Positions 1 to 5,574 of a stretch of DNA of 6,644 bases are shown here, piece by piece. Origin of the DNA: Thermoplasmata archaeon (GTDB lineage: Archaea > Thermoplasmatota > Thermoplasmata > Lutacidiplasmatales > UBA184); the NCBI GenBank assembly GCA_021792485.1, contig JAJYUO010000068.1:1-6644 (forward strand), written 5' to 3'. The position numbers and the translations under genes were made by a program. Within the stretch, counting starts at the first letter, position 1; the number at the start of each line of letters is the position of its first letter. Under the pieces are notes generated by a model, which was given only the letters and a program-made list of their open reading frames with translations, did not search any database and was not told where the DNA came from.

Positions 1-1892
1 TGATGGGTCGAAGCGTTGATCGCGACGACGTGGCTGCTATTGCGGGCGGCGACGAACACCTCGGAAGTCACGGGATCGACCGCGACCGCGCTCGGGGAGA
101 GTCCGACGCTGATGCTCGGCACAATCACCCTCAACGGATCCCCGCCGAGTATGGTGACGTTGTCGCTCACCGAGTTCGCCACGAACACCTCCCCGTTCGC
201 CGGGTCGTACCCGACCGCGACCGGCCCGGATCCGACGGCCACGGTCTCGGTCGGCTGGTTCGTCGATGCGTTGACAACGGTCACCGCACCGGCGCTAGAG
301 TCGGTGACGATAATCGAGTTCAACTCTGGATCGTAGACCAGGGCGGAGGGGCCGACCGCCGGCCCGATGTCCGGGATCACGACGGTGTTGGGGAGTCCGC
401 GGACGGTGACGACGCCTGAGGTGGGCGGGCCAGTCGACTGATAGCCGAATCCCCCGTCTACCGAATACGGATACGTTCCGTTCGGCTCTCGGACGTCAAG
501 GGTCGTTCCGCTCGGCCCCGAAACGGTGGTCCCGTTGACCGTGACGCTCCAGGTCGCGCCGGTCGGCAGGCCAAACTCGGAGAACGAAATCGGGTAGGCG
601 GGAGAGAGGACCCAGATCGTGGCGACGTAGCCGTTGCCGTTGACCACGGTCACGCTGTCGTTTGTCGAGTCGGCGACGTAGATGAAGCCGTTCGCGGAGT
701 CGTAGGCGAGGCTCGTCGGGCTCGATCCCACGCGGAAGTCGGGGCCGACTTTCTCGTTCGTCGCTCCGTTGATCACGCTAACGTTGTCGCTTCCCTCGTC
801 CGCGATGTAGAGGTAGCCGCTCATCGGGTCCAGGACCAAGGAGAACGGGTAGGAACCGACCGCAACGCTCCCGGCCGCGACACGACCGGTTGAGGCGTTG
901 AGGACGGTCAGATTGTTGCTGTAGTAGTTCGCGACGTAGAGATTCCCGTTGTCGGGATCGTAGGCGAGGGCCGACGGGCCGCTTCCGACCGGAACGCTTT
1001 TCGGTCCGGCGTATCCCGGGGGGCCGAGCACCGTGAGGTTGCTGCCTCCCTGGTTGGCGACGTACCCCACTCCATCCTGGGAGGTGAAGGCGATGGCGAA
1101 CGGATGCGACCCCACGGGCAGGCCGGGATCGACGATCGCGTTCGTGCGCCCGTCGATCACCGTCAGATTGTCGCTCTTCGAGTTCGCCACGTAGATCTCT
1201 CCATTGGTGGGATCGTAGGCAATTCCTTCCGGGTGATCGCCCACCCCGACGTACCCCACGACTTCGTTGGTGGTCGCATCGATCACATCGACCTCGTTGC
1301 TGCCCGCGCTCGCGACGAAAATCTCGTTGTTCTGGGGGTCGTAGGCAAGCGCATACGGCTCGTTGGTCACCGAGATGCTGGGCACGACGACACGGCCCGT
1401 CGCGCCGTCGATCACCGTGACGTTGCTGGCCCCCTTGTTCGCCACGTAGAGGAAACCATTGGCCGGATCGTAGGCCACACTGTACGGGTTCGGACCCACG
1501 GGGATTCCCGAGGCAATGACGTGATCGATGGGACCGGCGACCACGAACGTTCCGGAGGCGCCGGGGAACTCCACTTGGCGCCCCCACTGGTTCGTGAGGG
1601 TGTAGGTGTATGTGCCGTTCGGGAGCGTCACGGGGATGTTACTCCGCGTCTCCACGCTCCATCCCCTTCCGCTCACATCCACCGACCACTGGACGTTCCA
1701 CGGCAACCCGGTCTCGTTGAACGTCTCGGAGTAGAGTGGCGCCGAGGGGGATGGGAGATGCCCCGTTCCCACAAGGATCGCGGTGGGCGCAGCGGTCCCT
1801 CCGTGGCTCACTGCCAGGAACCACCCGGAGGCGACGACGATCGGAACGGCAAGGATCGCGAACGCGACGCTCGCGCCGCTCCTCTTCGTCAT
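1..1892 (-). CDS. Secreted YVTN-type beta-propeller surface protein (C-terminus beyond left edge)
   Basis: One frame stays open from ATG 1892-1890 to the left edge: 630 codons with no stop, so the C-terminus is missing. Residues 8-28 form a hydrophobic signal peptide or signal anchor (SVAFAILAVPIVVASGWF). Residues 54-118 are an Ig-like module (SETFNETGLPWNVQW, later PNGTYTYTL). Blades with the pattern AYDPxNGxxYVANxxSxNVTVI start near residues 140, 183, 225, 268, 310, 353 and 396, a spacing of 42-43, which makes seven. A second Ig-like module (ISFSEFGLPTGATWSV, PNGTYPYSV) covers about 435-500, and further blades start near 519, 561 and 605. YVTN repeats form seven-bladed propellers in archaeal surface-layer proteins, so a role at the cell surface in adhesion, binding or envelope structure is inferred; no catalytic motif is visible. 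There are 15 N-x-S/T sequons. The upstream sequence has no Shine-Dalgarno motif. Its ligand is unknown. Confidence 0.88.
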   Translation of the reverse strand, partial: MTKRSGASVAFAILAVPIVVASGWFLAVSHGGTAAPTAILVGTGHLPSPSAPLYSETFNETGLPWNVQWSVDVSGRGWSVETRSNIPVTLPNGTYTYTLTNQWGRQVEFPGASGTFVVAGPIDHVIASGIPVGPNPYSVAYDPANGFLYVANKGASNVTVIDGATGRVVVPSISVTNEPYALAYDPQNNEIFVASAGSNEVDVIDATTNEVVGYVGVGDHPEGIAYDPTNGEIYVANSKSDNLTVIDGRTNAIVDPGLPVGSHPFAIAFTSQDGVGYVANQGGSNLTVLGPPGYAGPKSVPVGSGPSALAYDPDNGNLYVANYYSNNLTVLNASTGRVAAGSVAVGSYPFSLVLDPMSGYLYIADEGSDNVSVINGATNEKVGPDFRVGSSPTSLAYDSANGFIYVADSTNDSVTVVNGNGYVATIWVLSPAYPISFSEFGLPTGATWSVTVNGTTVSGPSGTTLDVREPNGTYPYSVDGGFGYQSTGPPTSGVVTVRGLPNTVVIPDIGPAVGPSALVYDPELNSIIVTDSSAGAVTVVNASTNQPTETVAVGSGPVAVGYDPANGEVFVANSVSDNVTILGGDPLRVIVPSISVGLSPSAVAVDPVTSEVFVAARNSSHVVAINASTH

Positions 1893-1944
1893 GGGCCCTT
1901 CCAAGCGCCGTGCGCCGTCTCTCACCGTACACGGTCCCACCGCT

Positions 1945-1957
1945 CTTCTATCTATTC
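1945..1957 (-). promoter_or_regulatory. Possible TATA element for the beta-propeller gene
   Basis: Read on the minus strand, the AT-rich stretch TTCGAATAGATAGAAG lies 53-65 nt before the ATG at 1892. It is the only AT-rich run in this GC-rich leader. The TATA box before the PAN gene sits at the same distance from its start codon. The match to the archaeal TATA consensus is imperfect, so this is a tentative call. The rest of 1893-2040 shows nothing else that I can name. Confidence 0.35.
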
Positions 1958-2040
1958 GAATCTCGGGCGGCGTCCGGGGCCGCGCGCTTGGTCCTTGCGA
2001 GCCGCCTCCCAAGCTTGGTCGGGCGTACCGTCTCCCGACG

Positions 2041-2050
2041 TTTCATATAC
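2041..2050 (+). promoter_or_regulatory. Box A (TATA) promoter of the initiator tRNA gene
   Basis: TTTCATATAC is centred about 28 nt before the first base of the tRNA at 2074. Archaeal stable-RNA genes carry a box A of the type TTTAWATA at this distance. It is an AT-rich island in GC-rich surroundings. Confidence 0.6.
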
Positions 2051-2073
2051 CGACCTCCTTTACCGCGCCGCGC

Positions 2074-2179
2074 AGCGGGGTAGGGTAGTCAGGAAACCGG
2101 TCGGGGATTCCCCCATCCGCCCTGAGATCCCGACGGGCTCATAACCCGTAGATCCATGGTTCAAATCCATGCCCCGCTA
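2074..2179 (+). tRNA. Initiator tRNA-Met (CAU) with a D-loop intron
   Basis: Acceptor AGCGGGG (2074-2080) pairs with CCCCGCT (2172-2178), with A73 at 2179 and no encoded CCA. The anticodon arm ACGGG-CTCATAA-CCCGT (2133-2149) has CAT at 2140-2142. The T arm is CATGG-TTCAAAT-CCATG (2155-2171), and the variable loop is AGATC. The A1-U72 pair and three consecutive G-C pairs at the base of the anticodon loop mark an archaeal initiator rather than an elongator tRNA-Met; the loop and variable region match what I recall of the haloarchaeal initiator. The gene is 106 nt, about 32 nt too long, and all the excess lies in the D arm. Removing it gives a regular D stem, GGG (2083-2085) with CCC (2129-2131), and a loop containing AG and GG. 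The role is to deliver methionine to the start codon. Box A lies 28 nt upstream. Confidence 0.9.
2096..2127 (+). other. Predicted intron in the D-loop of initiator tRNA-Met
   Basis: A 31-32 nt insertion interrupts the D-loop at about position 20-22. Excising 2096-2127 leaves TCAGGAA joined to TCCCGACGGG, a normal D arm; excising 2095-2125 is almost as good. The 5' exon TCAGG (2089-2093) pairs with CCTGA (2121-2125) near the 3' end of the insertion, as the central helix of a splice motif would. The insertion also folds on itself: CGG 2098-2100 with CCG 2117-2119, and GGGG 2103-2106 with CCCC 2111-2114. The flanking loops are not the ideal 3-nt bulges, so this would be a relaxed bulge-helix-bulge site. 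Removal by the archaeal tRNA splicing endonuclease is inferred. Exact ends are uncertain by one or two bases. Confidence 0.7.
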
Positions 2180-2295
2180 TCCCTACGCGGCGAGGTGAAC
2201 CCAACGGCCGGCGCTCGAAACGGATCGTCTAAGAGCGCCGCAGCTCCCCTCTCTTGGCCCGAAATCCCCTTACGCTCGGGCGCCTCCGGCGCGCT

Positions 2296-2763
2296 ATGAC
2301 CGCCCCCCGATTCCCCACGATCACCGTCGCGACGGATGGGTCCGCCCCCGCGAACGAAGCCGTCGATGTCGCGATCGACATCGCGAAGCACTACGGTTCG
2401 TCGCTCACCGTGATCGCGGTCGCGCCGCTCCTGCCCACGTTCGCGGCCTCGAGCGAAGCGTACGTTCCCCCCTCGCCACCGACCATCGACGTTCCATATT
2501 ACCGCCAACAGGTGGACGCAGCGATCGCGCGGGCCCGGGCCGCGGGTGTCGCAACAGTGAAAGGCATCGTGATGGAAGGCGTACCGGTCGACGAGATCCT
2601 TGCCTATCTCGAGAAGGAGCCGCCGGCGCTCTTCGTGATCGGATCGCGCGGGTTGAGCCGCGGCAAGCGGCTCCTGCTCGGCAGCGTCTCGACCGGCGTG
2701 GTGCAGGGGTTCAAAGGTGCGGTGCTCGTCGTGCACCCGGGCGCTACGAAGCCGCCGTCGTAG
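2296..2763 (+). CDS. UspA-family universal stress protein, ATP-binding type
   Basis: A 155-residue single-domain USP protein, the usual size for the family. The N-terminal strand ITVATDGSAPANEA carries the conserved Asp (residue 14). Near the C-terminus, GSRGLSRGKRLLLGS (116-130) fits the ATP-binding signature G-x2-G-x9-G-S exactly, followed by the last strand AVLVVHP. Family members are small cytoplasmic dimers that bind ATP and help cells tolerate stress; the client process is not known here. I chose ATG 2296 because the USP fold begins right after it; an in-frame TTG at 2254 would add 14 unconserved residues. There is no Shine-Dalgarno site. A weak AT-richer stretch around 2261-2272 could serve a leaderless transcript, but I see no clear TATA box in 2180-2295. 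The last 20 bp overlap the convergent L10e gene. Confidence 0.9.
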   Translation: MTAPRFPTITVATDGSAPANEAVDVAIDIAKHYGSSLTVIAVAPLLPTFAASSEAYVPPSPPTIDVPYYRQQVDAAIARARAAGVATVKGIVMEGVPVDEILAYLEKEPPALFVIGSRGLSRGKRLLLGSVSTGVVQGFKGAVLVVHPGATKPPS

Positions 2764-3253
2764 CGATCGATAGGCGCGTCGGCACCGGCAGCTTGTGGGA
2801 GGCCTTGCGCATGGCCTCCTTGGCATCCTCGATGTGCGACGGGGTCGTGTAAATGGTGAGCAGATCGCTGCCGATCTGCGCGCGCACGGCATGACCGACC
2901 GGCTTGCCAAAGGCACGCCGCATCCCGTCCGAGATACGGTCGGCACCCGCGCCCATCGCCATCTTGTGCTCGCGCAGGACGGCGTGGGGATATCGCCGTA
3001 CCTTGAGATGATACTGGTTCGGGGCGGCCTTCTCCAGCACGCGAACTGCGCTGACCCGCGCCGCCTCGAGCGCAATGTCCCGGACCTGCCCCGCCTCCTC
3101 GGTGCCGAGCGTGAGTGAGACCGGGAACCTTTCCGTAAGATTCCCGGTGTCGAACTGCGTGACGCGGCATACGGGAACGCCTCCCATGTACTCTCGGCGC
3201 GTGTAAATCTGGCCCTCGATCTTGCGATACATGCGGGCCGGCTTGCGCGTCAT
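2744..3253 (-). CDS. rpl10e: Large-subunit ribosomal protein L10e (uL16 family)
   Basis: The 169-residue product matches archaeal L10e along its whole length. It starts with MTRKPARMYRKIEGQIYTRR, has the EYMGGVP segment, then EAARVSAVRVLEK, NQYHLKVRRYPHAVLREHKM, and the family hallmark GAGADRISDGMRRAFGKPVG (about 100-119), and ends in a KASHKLPVPTRL segment. L10e/uL16 sits on the 50S subunit near the peptidyl-transferase centre and the tRNA-binding region and is needed for late subunit maturation. Its ATG (3253-3251) overlaps the TGA of the upstream pantoate kinase as ATGA, so translation is probably coupled and the two share a transcript. The 3' end overlaps the convergent UspA gene by 20 bp. 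The tail after the conserved region is short and weakly conserved. Confidence 0.95.
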   Translation of the reverse strand: MTRKPARMYRKIEGQIYTRREYMGGVPVCRVTQFDTGNLTERFPVSLTLGTEEAGQVRDIALEAARVSAVRVLEKAAPNQYHLKVRRYPHAVLREHKMAMGAGADRISDGMRRAFGKPVGHAVRAQIGSDLLTIYTTPSHIEDAKEAMRKASHKLPVPTRLSIATTAAS

Positions 3254-4185
3254 GGCGCGCGCCGAGCTCGGCCCCCTCTAAAATCCTTGCGGAGCTTCGG
3301 GGGGACTCCCGGCACCTCCGATCGGAGGCGCCGAGCCCCGGTTCGGGCCAGCGGTACTTCGATCGCGCGGGCTCCGTGGGCCTCCAGGACCTCGACGATT
3401 CGGCGCCGGGCGGTCGACCGTCGAGCCACCACGAAGAAGCTGGTCCCGAACATCGCTTGGGCCGCCCACGCATCCGGCCCTCGCAGGGCATCGATCAGCC
3501 GGCGCAGGGGGGGCGGAGCCAAGTCCAAGCGGTCGGTGAATCGCTCGCTCGCCTCGGCGAACCTCTCAAGCGAAGGGTGCGCGAGGAGTTCGTCCAATCC
3601 TCGCGCCGCCGAATGGATGCAGGAGCGCGCGCGCGGATCGGAGAGCACGCCGGATGTCGTGACGCTCGGGCCCGCGACTCCGACCCAGACCGTCGCGCGT
3701 GAGGGGAGATGACGGATCTTTCCCCACGGCGGGATTCCCGGCTGGGATCTCAACTCGATTCCGGGGCCGAGGATCGCGGCGACCCCACCCAGTCCGGTCT
3801 TGCCCTCGAGCTCCGCGAGGTGCGCGGCCTCTACGGCCCGTTGGCGGCTCTGCCCGACGAGCGTACTCACCGCCAGCGCAGCGGCGAGGGCTCCCGCCGC
3901 GCTCATCCCGAAGCCCTGGCCCACCGGTAGCTCGTGACGTACCCGCACCACGAGGTGTCCTCTCGCCCCCACCCCGACGCGATGGATCGCGTCCGCCGTG
4001 ATGGGAAGCGGCGTGCCGGCCTCGTCCATCGCGGCGACGGACGTGCGGAGCCCGGGGCGCAGAGTTGCCACCGCAAGCGCTCCGAGGGCCAGAACGAGTC
4101 CCGCGCCCTGCGAGCCCGTCGCCCGCGGATCCGGGCCCTGGGACGCGGGTCGGAAGATGCCGGTGACGTGCCCGGGGGCGAACGC
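3250..4185 (-). CDS. Pantoate kinase (GHMP superfamily), start codon unresolved
   Basis: This enzyme phosphorylates pantoate with ATP to 4-phosphopantoate in the archaeal route to CoA; phosphopantothenate synthetase, which follows it, is not in the window. The GHMP motif PVGQGFGMSAAGALAAALA (about 3924-3868) is the phosphate-binding loop. A C-terminal MFGTSFFVVARR segment matches the last GHMP motif. The conserved N-terminus AFAPGHVTGIF, then GSQGAGLVLALG, is encoded from 4185 onward. The only in-frame ATG/GTG/TTG near it is GTG 4071, which would remove 38 conserved residues, and the frame upstream is closed by TGA at 4242-4240. A near-cognate start such as ACG 4209, or a base error in the G-run around 4217-4224 that would join it to GTG 4243, are the options. 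I give the start of recognisable homology, not a start codon. The TGA overlaps the L10e ATG. The last 25 residues are an Arg-rich tail. Confidence 0.85.
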   Translation of the reverse strand, partial: AFAPGHVTGIFRPASQGPDPRATGSQGAGLVLALGALAVATLRPGLRTSVAAMDEAGTPLPITADAIHRVGVGARGHLVVRVRHELPVGQGFGMSAAGALAAALAVSTLVGQSRQRAVEAAHLAELEGKTGLGGVAAILGPGIELRSQPGIPPWGKIRHLPSRATVWVGVAGPSVTTSGVLSDPRARSCIHSAARGLDELLAHPSLERFAEASERFTDRLDLAPPPLRRLIDALRGPDAWAAQAMFGTSFFVVARRSTARRRIVEVLEAHGARAIEVPLARTGARRLRSEVPGVPPKLRKDFRGGRARRAP

Positions 4186-4246
4186 CCGCGCGCTTCGGGT
4201 GCGTTCCGTGTTCTGCGCCCCCTCCGGGCGCCGGACCGGTCACTCC

Positions 4247-4253
4247 TTATAAA
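4247..4253. promoter_or_regulatory. TATA box shared by the divergent PAN and pantoate kinase genes
   Basis: TTATAAA on the plus strand reads TTTATAA on the minus strand, so it resembles an archaeal TATA box in both directions. It is the only AT-rich run in the 122-bp gap. For PAN it predicts transcription from about 4275, leaving a leader near 30 nt before ATG 4308. For the kinase it predicts a start near 4222-4225, just upstream of the first recognisable kinase codons at 4185. Confidence 0.65.
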
Positions 4254-4307
4254 CGAGGGCGTATTCGTTACCTGGACGGTGCGACCTTCCGTCCCCCAAC
4301 CACACCG

Positions 4308-5513
4308 ATGAGCGATTCTGGAGCTCCCGCTGCCGGGCAGGACTCGTTCGACCGCATGAACTTCCTTGAGCTGCGGAACACGCAGCTCGCGGAGGCGATC
4401 AAGCGGGTCGAGAGCGAACGGCATTACATGGAGTCGGAGATCCTCCGGCTGCAGCGCGAGGTAAAACGCCTCAAGACCGAGCTCGACCGGCTTCGCTATC
4501 CCCCTCTCATCGTAGGGAGCGTGCGGGATGTCCTGACCGACGGACGCGTGATCGTGAAGTCCTCGACGGGCCCCGACTTCGTCGTCAACTCGGCCGAGAA
4601 CATCGAGCACACGAAGATGACGATCGGCAGCCGCGTCGCGCTCAACAAGCAGACCCTTGCGGTGATGGGCGTGCTCCCCGCGTCGGTCGACCCCCTCGTC
4701 ACGGCGAGCGAGATCGTCGACAAACCCTCGCTCACCTACGAGGACATCGGCGGGCTCGCGGATCAGATTCGGGACATCCGCGAGGCGGTCGAGTACCCGC
4801 TCCTGCGCGCGGAGCTCTATCGGAGGGTCGGAGTCGATCCGCCGAAGGGGGTGCTCCTCGTCGGCTCACCCGGTACGGGAAAGACGCTCATCGCGAAGGC
4901 GGTCGCGCACCACACGAACGCGACGTTCATCCGGCTCGTCGGGAGCGAGCTCGTCCAGAAGTACATCGGCGAGGGAGCGCGGCTCGTCCGCGAACTATTC
5001 CAACTCGCGAAGGAGAAGGCGCCGTCGATCATCTTCATCGACGAGGTCGACTCCATCGGGGCGAAGCGTCTGGAGGTCGCCACCAGCGGCGACCGCGAGG
5101 TCCAGCGGACCTTGATGCAGCTGCTGGCGGAGATGGACGGGTTCGAGCCTCTGTCGAACGTGAAGATCATCGCAGCGACGAACCGTCCCGACATCCTCGA
5201 CGACGCGTTGCTCCGCCCGGGCCGCTTTGACCGAATCATCGAGATTCCGGTGCCAACCCCGGGCGGCCGCGCCGAGATCTTCCGGATCCACTCTCGCGGC
5301 ATGGCACTACGCGACGCGATCGACTTCGACGCCCTGGCCGCGCGGTGCGAGGGCGTCACGGGCGCCGACATCAAGGCGATCTGCACCGAAGCCGGGATGT
5401 GGGCGATCCGGGAGGAACGCGATCATGTGCTCGCGGCGGACTTCGACCGCGCGGTCGAGAAAGTCGTCGGGGACGAGGAACTCCGCAAGGAGTCCGTCAC
5501 GATGTTCGCCTAG
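4308..5513 (+). CDS. pan: Proteasome-activating nucleotidase (PAN), AAA+ ATPase
   Basis: PAN forms a hexameric ring on the archaeal 20S proteasome and uses ATP to unfold substrates and feed them in. The 401-residue product is of normal length. Residues 17-63 are a heptad-rich coiled coil (ELRNTQLAEAIKRVESERH). The Pro-Pro hinge RYPPLIVGSV (63-72) leads into the OB domain, about 66-125. The AAA domain has Walker A GSPGTGKT (186-193), pore loop KYIGEGAR (218-225), Walker B IIFIDE (241-246, with D245 and E246), sensor-1 N292 in AATNRP, and arginine fingers in RPGRFDR (303-309). The C-terminal helical domain ends in TMFA, a variant of the HbYX tail that docks in the proteasome. Walker A has Ser where GPPGTGKT is usual. 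The ATG is 58 nt after the TATA box and has no Shine-Dalgarno site. The gene converges on the SelB-like gene, 61 bp apart, with no T-rich terminator visible. Confidence 0.97.
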   Translation: MSDSGAPAAGQDSFDRMNFLELRNTQLAEAIKRVESERHYMESEILRLQREVKRLKTELDRLRYPPLIVGSVRDVLTDGRVIVKSSTGPDFVVNSAENIEHTKMTIGSRVALNKQTLAVMGVLPASVDPLVTASEIVDKPSLTYEDIGGLADQIRDIREAVEYPLLRAELYRRVGVDPPKGVLLVGSPGTGKTLIAKAVAHHTNATFIRLVGSELVQKYIGEGARLVRELFQLAKEKAPSIIFIDEVDSIGAKRLEVATSGDREVQRTLMQLLAEMDGFEPLSNVKIIAATNRPDILDDALLRPGRFDRIIEIPVPTPGGRAEIFRIHSRGMALRDAIDFDALAARCEGVTGADIKAICTEAGMWAIREERDHVLAADFDRAVEKVVGDEELRKESVTMFA

Positions 5514-5574
5514 TCCGGCGGACGGCGCGGGTCGGTGTCACAGCAGGCCCCCACCGCGTTCTGGCCGACGCGAC

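Noticed and set aside
20..1480. Periodic DNA similarity every ~126-130 bp, which might suggest a repeat array
   Set aside because: The period equals 42-43 codons and follows the protein blades. The units differ too much at base level for a CRISPR or satellite array.
778..1587. Minus-strand open frame of 269 codons within the propeller gene
   Set aside because: It is a shifted frame of the propeller repeats. The in-register frame gives regular YVTN blades with no stop from 1892 to the edge, so this one is a shadow.
1104..2144. Plus-strand open frame of 346 codons opposite the propeller gene
   Set aside because: It runs through the intergenic region and into the tRNA gene. The product is rich in Arg/His/Asp and resembles no family, so it is an antisense shadow.
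2161..3075. Minus-strand open frame spanning the stress-protein gene and part of L10e
   Set aside because: It is antisense to a clear UspA gene and out of frame with L10e, and its product shows no recognisable domain.
3315..3328. Perfect 14-bp palindrome CCTCCGATCGGAGG
   Set aside because: It lies inside the C-terminal coding part of the pantoate kinase, has no T-run after it and no second copy that I noticed. Chance is likely in GC-rich DNA.
3903..4610. Long minus-strand open frame across the PAN start and kinase N-terminus
   Set aside because: It covers both the TATA box and the well-supported starts of two genes. Its translation is Arg/Gly-rich with no family features, as expected from a GC-rich shadow frame.
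5514..5574. Search for a terminator between PAN and the SelB-like gene
   Set aside because: Neither strand has a T-rich run or a convincing hairpin in these 61 bp, so no terminator is annotated.
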